Program-made: the position numbers and the translations under genes
Shown here: in pieces, positions 48,001 to 59,000 of the stretch
Position numbering within the stretch: the first letter of the stretch is position 1
Layout: each line of letters starts with the position of its first letter
NCBI GenBank assembly: GCA_964017065.1
Contig: OZ024784.1
Location: 1,022,098 to 1,086,097, forward strand
Direction: 5' to 3'
DNA length: 64,000 nucleotides
DNA from: Haliclona indistincta
Lineage: Eukaryota; Porifera; Demospongiae; Haplosclerida; Chalinidae
The notes under the pieces: model-generated
Seen by the model: the letters and a program-made list of their open reading frames with translations, nothing else
Databases searched by the model: none
What the model was told of the DNA's origin: nothing

Positions 48001-51000
48001 AGTAACTGAACTCAAAGATGAGGTTGCTGGACAGAAAAAGGAAACAGAGATACTTGAGCAGGATTTGGAGCAAGAGAAGGAAAAGGTTGCTGAAGTGACT
48101 AAACACACAGAGGAAAAAATTGCTGAACAGAATGGGGAATTGGAGACACTAAGGCATAAGCTGGCATCAGCACTAGAGAAAAAGGAAAAGTATAAGGCTA
48201 AACTAGCTGACCAAAAGAAGGCGCAGGAAATAGCTCAAGCAATGGAAGGAGGAGTAGACAAGAATGAAAATGAGACTAGACTAGAGCAGCAACTAGCAAT
48301 GCATGATGAGGAGACTCAAAAGATCAGAGAAGATTATGAAATCAGACTAGCTGACCTACGGCAACAGCTAGAGACACAACAGCCACATGATGAATGGGTG
48401 AGTGTTACTTTTGCATGGGTGATGCATGTTTGTTTTATGTATTTGTGATGGCAGTATATATCCACCACCAGGAGCGCATAATAAGAGTGAGCGCATAACT
48501 AAAAAGACAGGAGCATGACACTCCCACACATTAATTTGATTAAAATTTAGAACTCCACACATGATGAACGTGTTAGACTTATGATATCTGACGGTCAGTT
48601 TCATATTGGCTGGAACTGTACTTCTAGTAGATAAGTAGCTGCGTTTTACTATCCCAAGACGATCATCCTTGTCAAGTAGACACTGCTAAAGTGAGACACG
48701 AATAGAATCTGTGGTCATGGGGCGTCACGCTGGTCCTGGCCTGCACTCAGTCTCACATGTACCGTATGTGAAGAATGACAAAGCAGTTCTTTAGATCATA
48801 GAGTATCAGTTTTTCTTGAGGCCTTCTGTGATGTGCTAATCAACTGTTTGTGCAGTCATAGATATTGCAGTACGGGATAGGAAGCCACACTTAATTGGGT
48901 GGTCGATGCGCATTACCCTCGACGTCACATGACTATAACATTTCCCGTGTATTTTCCGCGTTCTGTGTATTGTGCTCCATGTTTTAAATATACGGAGAAT
49001 CTCTGATAGCACAGCCAAGAATCTACCAAGAACTTTGCCTTTTTACACGGTCAAAGAACGGCTAGTTGTCCAGCCCAGTACACATCGTAGGGTATGTACC
49101 ACTGGTTTAGAGCTTACAAAGCGCCATTGATCCAGCCAGTATGGAGAATTTGTGTATACAAAATCCTGACCAACAGAGACGAGTTCTTGTCTTTTCGGGT
49201 CTATAACGGATAAATTATACTTATTCAACGTACTAACTGGTTCAGTACACGCAGACGACTAATGGCTTTGTATTGGTACCAAAATCAAGTCATAGAATCT
49301 TTGCCTCTTTGAGAATTTGTGTGTACATACCTTAGGCGTGAACTCTCACCTCATTAATCGTGTGGCAGCCTAGGAGGCGTACCTAGCTCCACGTGCAAGT
49401 TACACCCTTTGGCGGTCAAAGATGGTACTTACACATGTTGCGTTTGGCTGTAAATCTCGCTCCACAAGCGACCCAGGCATTGGTTTCCATCGTTTCCCAG
49501 CTTTTCCCGTCGAGAGAAGAAAGCGGTGGATACAGGCCGTTAAAAGAAAGGACTGGTGCCTGACGAAATGGTCTCGAATGTGTGGCAAACATTTTGTGAC
49601 AGGTTTGCCAACTTCCACTCGTAATGTTGTGTCTCGATCCATATGTGTTTTTTAATGCTTGTATAAACCAATGCCTGGGTCGCTTGTGGAGCGAGATTTA
49701 CAGCCAAACGCAACATGTAAGTACCATCTTTGACCACCAAAGGATGTAACTTGCACGTGGAGCTAGGCACGCTTACCTAGGCTGCCACGCGATTAATGAG
49801 GTGAGAGTTTACGCCTAAGGTATGTATACAGATCTGTAATCCGCCATTACACTCATAAATCTTCTATTTACCATGAGAGGTGCCAGTACTAGTATTTTTT
49901 TTTCTGGGTGAAAAATTTTTTTTTAAATAAATAAGTAATAGTTAACTCTCGGTCTCTGAGGCGATACGGGATATATACCGAGGTGGTTAATTATGCTGTC
50001 CGAGGGCGGAGCCCGAGGATGGCATAATTAACCACCGAGGTATTATCCCGATCGCCGAAGAGACTGGGAGTTAACTGACTTGTACCCAACCACCAGTCTT
50101 CTGTGGTGTTTGTAGCTGCTGTAGCTGTTCTGTAGCTTGTAAGCGAAGATCTACGAGCTGTTCTGTAGCTTGTAAGCGAAGATCTACGAGCGGATGGGAG
50201 CCCAGGGCACTCGCCTCCAAGCGCACACTCGCCAGGTCTATAATGGCGAACGCCCGTGTTCAAGTTGGGCGACAAACGAAGCCTGGCGTCAACTTTTGTG
50301 CAGCTAAAACGCACGGTAACTTGGCTTTCAGGCAGCAATGCTGGCTGACCTTTCCCAAAGGTTAACACGTGCGCCAATAAATTATTGATAATTTATTGAC
50401 GATGGCCCACTAGTATCTGCTATTTTGTGGGGTATAAAGCTCCACGCACTTTCGCCGGGTGGGCAGGTGTGGACAAGGGACTAGTGCCACTTTGCCATTT
50501 CCTGGAAAATATCCATATTGGCCAGGTTTAACTTTAATATCCTGGAAAATATCCATATTTCCCTGGGTATATGGGATATATACCATGCCATTTTCCTTTG
50601 ATCTTTGGGTGTGGTGGGGTACAAATAAAGTTAAAGGCAAAACAGAATTAGGTCAAAATAAGTTAAGTACGACACTGTAGTTCAGAAATAGTAAGTTCAA
50701 TGGCAGGAGGAGGGAGTCGTGAGGCATGGCCTATGTGAGATCGAGCACCACGGATAGACTGGATTCCAGAACGAAGTAGAGTACTAGTATCCATCTAAGG
50801 CGGTAGTACAATCTTCAGCAATACAATAAATGCACTAGAATAATGCCAAAGACAGTTATAGAAAGCTGTACAGGCAAAAAAGCTACGCCGCACTCGTCTG
50901 CTGCTAATTAGTAATTACTGCGGTAATACACATCGTCCTCCTCGATGTGACGTCACGTAATGCATTTTGGTTTCGAGAAATGTTAGCTTCCTATCCCGTA

Positions 51001-53902
51001 CTGTAATATCCATTGTACAGTATATGAAATTTATCTGCATTATAGAGCTGCCTATAATAGACTGTAGTAATGCTGGATTAGTCGTGTACTAACTGTGTAG
51101 ATCTTAGCTCAGTGCGCGGGTATGTGTTCATTAGAACTCTAGTTATTAGTTTCTATGGAATCTTAAATTTGCAATGTTTCCTTACATCACAAATTTTATA
51201 GCCTTAATCAGGCCTTAATTATACATTTTTTGTTTTATTAGACAACATTGGATGATGGTAGCCAAACTACAGGTGGTGCAGGAGCATCACCTCTCGCTAG
51301 TCTAGAAGATAAACGCAAGACTGTAGAGCTACAATTAGAGCAGTTAGCAGTAAAGGATCAGCAAATAACTGGACTGATGGAGGATGTGAGGACAAGAGAT
51401 TTTCTAGTAACTGAGCTGAGAGAGAATCTCCATCGAGAGGAACTGTTGAGCAAGAAACTAGGAACATATGTATCTCAATTGAAGTCTGATCTAAAGAAGG
51501 CCACTATAGCAAAGGATGAGCTGTCTGAGGAGATTAAGACTGCACGAGCTACTCTAGAGGTGAAAGAAGCTGAACTACAGAGAATGGCTGAGGAATCTAA
51601 TGAATGTATGGCATCAATGGCTGACACTGAAAAGGTATATAGTTTCAATAGTATAGCAGGAGGAAGAGGTACATGTATAATTTTTATCAATGCTTGGTAC
51701 AGGAATCCAGTCGTGAAGTCTTACAGTTGAGAGAGAGATTGAAGGAGAAGAGCACACATCTTGATAATGCACTGATGTCACTGGATAGAGTCACTAGAGC
51801 ACAGCAGTCAGAGAAGGCTGAGAAGGCTCAACTACAGGTTGGCTGAATTGGTTAATGATTGATTGATTGATATTGACAGTGTGTTTTCTAGCAAGCAGTT
51901 GATAGACTACAACGAAGAATAGATCACAAAGATGGCGTCCACAAAAGAGAATTAGCTGATGCTGATCTAGTAAAGGAAGAGCTTGAGAAGAAAAAATCGG
52001 AATTGGATGACTTGCTTAAAAATTTTACTGATCTGAAGGCTCAGCATGTAAAAGTAGTAAAGGAGCATATTGATAGCACTGAAGCTGTGAACACCAAGCA
52101 ACGTCAGATAGAAGCTATGAAGCAAAAATTGAAGGCACTCCAAGAAGAATTGGGATTTACTCAAGCTCAGGTAAGTGTCTCTACTTACATGTATCCAAAG
52201 TAAAGTTTGACTGTATTTACATGTAGGCTATCACTTACAAAGATGACTTTGAACAAGAAAGGAGTGACCGTGAAAAAAAGCATCAAGAAATGGAGAGTAT
52301 TAGGGAGCAATCAGCAGTTGTTGTCAATAGATTGGAGACCACGATAAGAGAGTTAGAGAAAGAAAATAAGAATTTGACTCAGAGAGCTGGTGTAGCTAAT
52401 ACTGATAAGGAAAGATTCCACCAGTTACAAGAAGATTACCAGATCTCTCAGAGTCAAATAATAGCCTACAAGAAACAGATGGATATTGGTAAGAGAGAGC
52501 TAGAGGAAGAGAGGAAGAAGGTTGAACAAAAACTGAAAATAATTGAGCAGAAACAGACTAGTATTGATGGTCTTAATAATCAGTTGAGGCTGCTTAGTAA
52601 TGAGGTATGTTGGATTTTCATTTTTGTGTCACTCATCTTCCGTGCTATTGTTGTTATTATTAGAATGCCCAGTTAAAAAGAGCTGCCAGTAATGCTCAGA
52701 TGGAGACCAATAGAGCTGACAGACTACAGAATGAGATAGAGCATATGACAGCACAGAACAGAGAATTAGAAAGAACAATTGCTCAATTGAAACACTCCAA
52801 TCAGGTGCTTGCTCAAAATGCACTGAATGTAGCTCAATAATCATGTATTTCACTGTAGGTACTCTCAGGTCGTCTGCAGCAGCACAAACCACAGTCTCAT
52901 CACAGCCCTCGTTTAGAACACGCCGCTTTATCTGGTCAGCACCCAGGCGCCATAAATGTCAGACCACAAAGTGAACATGGACAAGGCTGGCAGCAACCTA
53001 ACGCACAGCAAGTATTCCAAGAACAGCAGCGCCTAGAGCAAGAGCGTTTACGTCAACAGCGCCTAGAGCAAGAGCGTTTACGTCAACAGCAGCAGCAAGA
53101 CCAGCAACGCCGAGATCAAGAGATTTTACGTCAACAGCAGCAAGACCAGCAACGCCGAGAACAAGAGTTTCGACGTCAGCAAGAGCAGACTCGTAAGGAA
53201 CAAGAGCGTCTGTATCAGCAGCGGCAACAAGAGGCAATAGCATTGTCTCATGAAGAGTCAGGTGATAGGTCAGGACCCAGTGCTCTCTCACCTCATTTCA
53301 ACCAGTATGGTGGTCGTACATGTGATGATTCTGTGCTCATGCATACCAATGCAGCACCTGTACCCCGCTCCATGGACAGTCTCCCTTCACATAGTATGAG
53401 AGGTCAACAGTATCCATATCCTCCCCATCATCACACTTCTGGTCATCCATTGGGCTATAATCCAGCTCCATTACATCTGAATTCTCAGCAACAATCACCA
53501 ATGCAGCTGTTTGACTCTATACCTGGAGGACAAGGACAAAGAGGAGTAGGAGCAGAAGGAAGACTTCAATCGAGCCAGGCACCTCGGCAGCATCCACCTG
53601 CACCATCTCAGCCAGCAGAATATTCCAGAGCCACAGCAGAGTCGAGCAGTGAACATAAATCAGATACTAGTGATGTAGCTGAGAACCCACTGATCGAGGG
53701 AATAGACAAAGACATGATAGAAGCACAGCACGTCATCGAGAAGATGTACGTTGAGCCAGCTGACACTATTGAAGGAGCCGGACCTGATGACAGCTTTGAG
53801 ATACCGTTTGATCCTAATCTTGTCTGCCCTAAGTGTGGACGGCAATTCCGTAGAGGAGAAATCCAGAAATTAAGGAAGCACCACATTACCTGTCAAGAAT
53901 AA
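42075..53902 (+). CDS. NEMO/optineurin-like UBAN coiled-coil protein with C-terminal C2HC zinc finger
   Basis: Exons, all phase 0: 42075-42656, 47141-48397, 51242-51634, 51703-51837, 51892-52170, 52227-52604, 52664-52804, 52859-53902 (about 1,402 residues). The order is a Ser/Gln/Pro-rich N-terminus, a long coiled coil, and UBAN (TYKDDFEQERSDRE at the start of the 52227 exon, preceded by TQAQ as NEMO has KAQ). Then come a further coil, a Gln/Arg-rich stretch (QQRLEQERLRQQ) and a final CPKCGRQF-HHITC zinc finger. In NEMO and optineurin the UBAN binds Met1-linked ubiquitin and a C-terminal finger follows in the same order, so a ubiquitin-reading scaffold is inferred. NEMO is about 420 residues; this is far longer. 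The finger spacing (C-x2-C-x14-H-x3-C) also resembles ZC2HC1-type fingers. Confidence 0.85.
44398..45510. mobile_element. TTAA-target element (CCCTTTA ends), itself interrupted
   Basis: It is flanked by TTAA at 44394-44397 and 45511-45514. Minus the insertion at 44594-45099 it is collinear, in reverse, with 60090-60686. Shared blocks include gccccaaaaatgc, ggggctccgccccttcgaa and ttggccactcccacttcgg. No transposase is seen. Confidence 0.8.
44594..45099. mobile_element. TTAA-target MITE with GGTGGCGGTGCAC ends, nested
   Basis: It is flanked by TTAA at 44590-44593 and 45100-45103. The related element at 60090-60686 has a single TTAA (60495-60498) at the same place, so the insertion and its TTAA duplication are shown directly. 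It is related to 34422-35450. Confidence 0.9.
45515..45647. mobile_element. Small TTAA-flanked MITE (133 bp)
   Basis: The inverted ends are tggatttttgtgatgtcaca and tgtgacatcacaaaatcca. It is flanked by TTAA on both sides and shares its left TTAA with the end of the neighbouring element. Confidence 0.75.
46182..46956. mobile_element. MITE with CATAGATATTACAGTACGGG ends
   Basis: Left catagatattacagtacggg and right cccgtactgtaatatctatg are inverted. A second family member is at 48857-51013. Both are intronic in the plus-strand UBAN gene. The interior has no convincing gene. The target duplication is not resolved. Confidence 0.85.
49328..49822. mobile_element. P-like element with ~150-bp inverted arms and 8-bp target duplication
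   Basis: It begins taccttaggcgtgaa and ends cgcctaaggta. The flanks are tgtgtaca and tgtataca (7 of 8 identical). The copy at 46182-46956 shows the empty site (gaatttgtgtgtacagatctg). An 8-bp duplication and a THAP reading frame are both features of P elements. At 495 bp it cannot encode a transposase. Confidence 0.85.
49422..49655 (+). CDS. Isolated THAP-type zinc-finger domain inside the P-like element
   Basis: The 77-residue frame matches the THAP DNA-binding fold of P-element transposases: GCKSRS, FHRFP, RRKRWIQAVKRKDW and MCGKHF. The ligands Cys10, Cys54 and His57 sit at the same positions as in human THAP1, but position 5 is His instead of Cys (THVAFGC). The AVPTIF-type end is missing and the frame stops soon after. 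The first ~20 codons lie within the inverted arm. It may be a relic or a DNA-binding competitor of the transposase. Confidence 0.75.
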   Translation: MVLTHVAFGCKSRSTSDPGIGFHRFPAFPVERRKRWIQAVKRKDWCLTKWSRMCGKHFVTGLPTSTRNVVSRSICVF

Positions 53903-54043
53903 CTAGTTCTGCATGCTATCCCTTAAAAATGCGTATCATTTCAAGTATGTAGCGCCTGTAATGCACTCACACACTATTGTAGCTGCATACTTTAGTATTG
54001 TACTCTCAAAATAATTTGTTTGAAGTTTGATCACTATCTGTCA

Positions 54044-55785
54044 ATGGATCACTCGAAGTTTGCGCTCACCTTGGACGATGGGGAGCTCAGCGAGACGGTT
54101 GATAGCGGTTCGTTCTCCCAGCGCTCGTATGCTGTGCGTACGTGCGGTGCTCAGTGCGTCGCCAGACGTTTGGAAGACCTAGCTGCCCGGAGTAAACTTG
54201 GTGAAGAAGACTGGCGAGAGTTGCTGAGTCGGTTGGACAGTGCGTGTCAGTTGTTAAGCAGTCTACGCCATCCCAACCTGGTCCTGTTCCTCGGAGTACA
54301 CGGCGAGGGGACCAGAGACGTCGCCATAGTCACAGAGAAGCTGTTCATTGATCTGGAACGGTTCATCTCGTGCTACTCCTCGGGCGCTAACCTGTCAGTG
54401 AAACTGCACATTCTATGCGACGTCTCCTCTGCACTGAGATACTTGCACTCGACAGGAGTTGCACACAGCTCGCTGCAAGCTAGCAGTGTTATGCTGACTC
54501 AAGACCTGCATGCTAAACTAGGTGATGTAGAGGTGTCTAGAGTACAGGACGGTACAGCTGACCCTCTGAAGGACTACATGCCGCCTGAATCTCTCTCTGA
54601 TCCACCTGTAACTGGACCAGAGACAGACTGTTTCTCATTCGGGCACATGTCTCTCTACCTCATCAATGACATATACCCTCAGCCCCACCCACCCAGCTCA
54701 GAGAGTGACGATTCCTCGGTTCAGATCGAGAAGAGACGGCAGTGGATCGACCTAGTGGGCTCAGAACATTGTCTACATGCACTCATCCTGGACTGCCTGA
54801 CCGACCAGCCCTCAGCGAGACCCAAAATGGAGACCATCAATCTCCGTCTAGGTCAGTTGTGTCAGGAGCACCCCAGGACCCTTGCTGATGCACTGAGCAT
54901 CCTCCAACCAGGTGGAAAAGCAAGATCATCGGTGAGTGTTGTAGCAGTGGATGTATACCCTGTTCTGGAATGGTGGTTAGTGATGTGGGAGTGATTTTGA
55001 GAACAGCTGTGGAATGTACTGGTTTACCACTCCAAATTGAGTTAAAGTGTTTGTGCAACACTTGAGCATGTTAAGATGTTTCTGTCAATGAGATTATGGC
55101 AGCTTCTGATTAGCATCATTTTCTCTCACCTGTGTAGGATGGGAGGCTATCTCGTAACAGCACAGCAGCTCTTGAGCAGTATCGTAGAGAAGTGGAGAGC
55201 ATTCATCATGTCACAGGTTACCTGCTGTCCCTTCATGGTGACAGGAAACTACCCGAGGCAACGCTGCAGGATAGCGAGCTGAGGATACTGAGAGCCGAGA
55301 ATGAGGTAATTATGAGTTGCTATAGCTATCTGGCTGCTGTATCATGCACTTCTTGTTTACAGAACTTGAAGAAGCAGGCTGAGAAGAACCAAGGCTATAT
55401 CTCATTTTTGGAGGGGCAGAGTCCTAGCTCTCCTCATCCTCCTAACACTGATAGTATAGCGAGGTCTAATGCTGGTATGATGTCAGCTCGTGCATTCCTG
55501 GTCTCACGCACAGCATCCTTCACAGTGAGTGAATATCCAGCTAGCTACTGGTGATATTATCTACTGTAGGCATCCACTAACTCCAAGATGGAGCCATCAC
55601 TGAGGGCTAAGCTAACAGCTCGTCGATCATTGATAGTGGAGAGTGAGGCTGAACAGCAGCCGACTCCAGACCAGCAGATAGATGCCGTCAGTGATAAGAA
55701 AGATGAGGAGGTGATTCTTCCTGAGTCTGGAGCTAACTCAGAGCTGGCTAAGAAACTAGCCAAGAGGAGAAGCTTCATATTCTAA
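54044..55785 (+). CDS. TKL-family pseudokinase with C-terminal coil and RR motifs
   Basis: Exons 54044-54931, 55138-55305, 55363-55524, 55570-55785, all phase 0 (about 477 residues). The fold aligns with the local kinases (LRHPNLVLFLGVHG, CDVSSALRYLHSTG, YMPPESLSDPP, FSFGHMSLYLIND). The glycine loop is lost (SGSFSQRSYAVR), the ATP-binding lysine is Arg (CVARRL), HRD is HSS (AHSSLQASS), and DFG is GDV. It should not transfer phosphate; a scaffold or allosteric role is inferred. The C-terminus has two related motifs, PSLRAKLTARRSL and SELAKKLAKRRSF. It starts 141 bases after the UBAN gene's stop on the same strand; the ATG is the first in the open frame. Codon use looks more GC-rich than in the neighbours. 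Confidence 0.88.
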
Positions 55786-56095
55786 TTTTTAAGTGCATTA
55801 TGAGTTTATCTGTTCAAAAAAAGCATCTTCATTTCTGATAACATGGCAGCAGGTTAACTACACGTAGCTTTATTAGTGTTGGTATTTTTGTAGCCATTAT
55901 CATGTCTCAATTGAAAAAAGTCAATGTAACAACAAAATTATTATTTTGATAATTATTCAATGTAAAAACAAGGAATTAGTGATTATTGTTATAGCTACTG
56001 TTTAAAGCATGCAACATGTATATAGCTGAGTTGCAGCATAGACTAATAATAATAGCATGAACAGTTTAGTATACATGTAGCTTGTATCATAATAA
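55786..56095. other. Convergent 3' spacer
   Basis: About 310 AT-rich bases lie between two convergent stop codons. I see no gene. Both 3' UTRs must share this space; no polyadenylation signal is assigned with confidence. Confidence 0.6.
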
Positions 56096-59000
56096 CTAGT
56101 CTTTTGGCTCCCAATTTCTTCTTTTCTTCAATTTTGCAGCCAGTTCACTAGTTGCACCAGCATCAACTTGTTGCTGCTGTTGCTGGTTGAAAGTAGGCCT
56201 CACACGCACACTCCCACTTCTCCTTAATGGACTTGAATCTATATTAATAATTATTTTGCACAAGCATAATAAGGCACCATGAATTTTGACTGATTACCTG
56301 CTCGAGAACGAGGTAGAGTGCTGGAATTTCCAGGAACTTGAGAATTTAGAAAAGCTGAGACTTCATCTCTTCTTTCTTCTAATCGTCTTTGAAGTTCATC
56401 ATTTGATCCAAAACCAGCAGCTAAATTCATCATACTAACAGATTGTTTCATTGGATTGGGTAGGTCTTCAGCTATAGTTATTACTCATTATGCATAACTG
56501 CTCCTTATAGTGTATCTTAGCAACTTACCAACAGTTGGTGATGACTGGAGAGGTGCAATTGTCCTGTCTTCATCAATAGCTGGCTATAATAATGAAGTTA
56601 GATATAATAATTAGTGTTGGGGATATTGGAAGACCATAATAAATGCTCATGACAATCTTTGTCTGGCTGAAGGTATTAATTTCCTTTATCCCTCTCGCAG
56701 TGGAGGTCTTGGGTGGATGGGCTCTCAGGCTTGCTCTACCATTAAAGGAATTGCCCGCATGAGAGACTCTCGTCTTGGCGTCACCAACCCTTCTCTCTTG
56801 ATCTTCCAAAAACTATCTGTGATTTTGTGGAGATGCAATGCCTCCATGTGGGTGTCTCGGTGCAGGTCTCTGGGCGGTCTTGTTTAGTTAGGTTAGTTTT
56901 GTTTTAGTAGTTTTAACATTTGTTATAGTTAATTTTGTTGTTTTTATTGCCACTATTATGTATTATGTTATTATTATTATACTTTTGTGTTTAATTCTAT
57001 TATTGCAATTATATCATTATAATAATTATATACTATTATAAAATCATTGATGCAATTACAGTGTGACCTGAGCTAGCAGTCACCTCTCGGCCGTGTGTGC
57101 ATAGTCCAAATTGACATTATTAACTGAACCACACCTTTCAACACTAATAATGCAAGCGTATAATTATTATACACTATACTAAATTACAAATTATATACTT
57201 ACAATATGCATAGGAAGTGGACGGGAACGACGGTGAATATTTGATCGGATCCTAGGCTATAAAAATAACAGCACAATAAAAAATTTCTGCAGTGCAAAGT
57301 GTATATAGCACTGCAGCTTACATATGACAACATATATGTACCTTAACAATGGGAGGAACTCTCTCTGTCTCAGAAAATTGAAACCTTTCTGGGCCTTTCT
57401 CTGCCTCCTCAGCTCGTCTCCTTTGTTCCCCAACTCGGTTTCTCTCTGCCTCCTCAGCTTGCCTTCTTTGTTCAGTAACTCGGTTTCTCTCTGCCTCCTC
57501 AGCTTGCCCTCTTTGTTCTGTAACTCGATTTCTCTCTGCCTCCTCAGCTCGTCTCCTTTCTTCAGCAAGTCTCTCTGCCTCCTCAGCTCGCCTCCTTTCC
57601 TCGGCAAGTCTCTCTGCCTCCTCAGCTCGTCTCCTTTCTTCGGCAAGTCTCTCTGCCTCCTCAGCTCGTCTCCTTTCCTCGGCTAGTCTCTCTGCCTCCT
57701 CAGCTAGTCTCCTTTCCTGGGCAAGTCTTTCTGCCTCCTCAGCTCGTCTCCTTTCTTCGGCAAGTCTCTCTGCCTCCTCGGCTCGTCTCCTTTCCTCGGC
57801 AAGTCTCTCTGCCTCCTCAGCTCGTCTCCTTTCCTCGGCAAGTCTCTCTGCCTCCTCAGCTCGTCTCCTTTCCTCGGCAAGTCTCTCTGCCTCCTCAACT
57901 CGTCTCCTTTCCTGGGCAAGCCTCTCTGCCTCCTCAGCTCGTCTCCTTTCTTCGGCAAGTCTCTCTGCCTCCTCAGCTCGTCTCCTTTCCTCGGCAAGTC
58001 TCTCTGCCTCCTCAGCTCGTCTCCTTTCCTCGGCAAGTCTCTCTGCCTCCTCAGCTCGTCTCCTTTCCTCGGCAAGTCTCTCTGCCTCCTCAGCTCGTCT
58101 CCTTTCCTCGGCAAGTCTCTCTGCCTCCTCAGCTCGTCTCCTTTCCTCGGCAAGTCTCTCTGCCTCCTCAGCTCGTCTCCTTTCCTCGGCAAGTCTCTCT
58201 GCCTCCTCAACTCGTCTCCTTTCCTGGGCAAGCCTCTCTGCCTCCTCAGCTCGTCTCCTTTCTTCGGCAAGTCTCTCTGCCTCCTCAGCTCGTCTCCTTT
58301 CCTCGGCAAGTCTCTCTGCCTCCTCAGCTCGTCTCCTTTCTTCGGCAAGTCTCTCTGCCTCCTCAGCTCGTCTCCTTTCCTCGGCTTCTGCCTCCTCAGC
58401 TCGTCTCCTTTCCTCGGCAAGTCTCTCTGCCTCCTCAGCTTGTCTCCTTTCCTCGGCAAGTCTTTCTGCCTCCTCAGCTCGTCTCCTTTCCTCGGCTTCT
58501 GCCTCCTCAGCTCGTCTCCTTTCCTCGGCAAGTCTCTCTGGCTCCTCAGCTTGTCTCCTTTCCTCGGCAAGTCTTTCTGCCTCCTCAGCTCGTCTCCTTT
58601 CCTCGGCAAGTCTCTCTGCCTCCTCAGCTTGCCTTCTTTGTTCTGCAACTTGATTTCTCTCTGCCTCCTCAGATCGTCTCCTTTCCTCGGCAAGTCTCTC
58701 TGCCTCCTCAGCTCGTCTCCTTTCCTCGGCAAGTCTCTCTGCCTCCTCAGCTTGCCTTCTTTGTTCTGCAACTTGATTTCTCTCTGCCTCCTCAGCTCGT
58801 CTTCTTTCTTCAATCACTCGAATTATTTGTGCCTCCTCAGATCGCCTTCTTTCTTCTGCAGCAACTCTAATTCTCTGCTGTGCCTCCTCAGCTCGTCTGC
58901 TAAATTCCCCTGCAACTGCATTTTCAGTTGGTCTCCTTTCTTCTGCAGCCACTCGGACTCTTGCTACCTGAGGCTCCTTAGTTCGTCTTCTGTTCTCTAC

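Larger units (their letters stand above)
48857..51013. mobile_element. Second CATAGATATT-family MITE, enlarged by insertions
   Basis: It has the same ends as 46182-46956 (left with one change, right cctatcccgtactgtaatat). It has been enlarged by a THAP-bearing element (49328-49822), a 137-bp snapback (49940-50076, ends agttaactc) and further sequence to about 50750. Confidence 0.8.

Noticed and set aside
56593..57202. Possible short coding remnant in an intron of the repeat kinase
   Set aside because: A few open codons on the plus strand look like an old transposon fragment, but no family or boundary could be supported.
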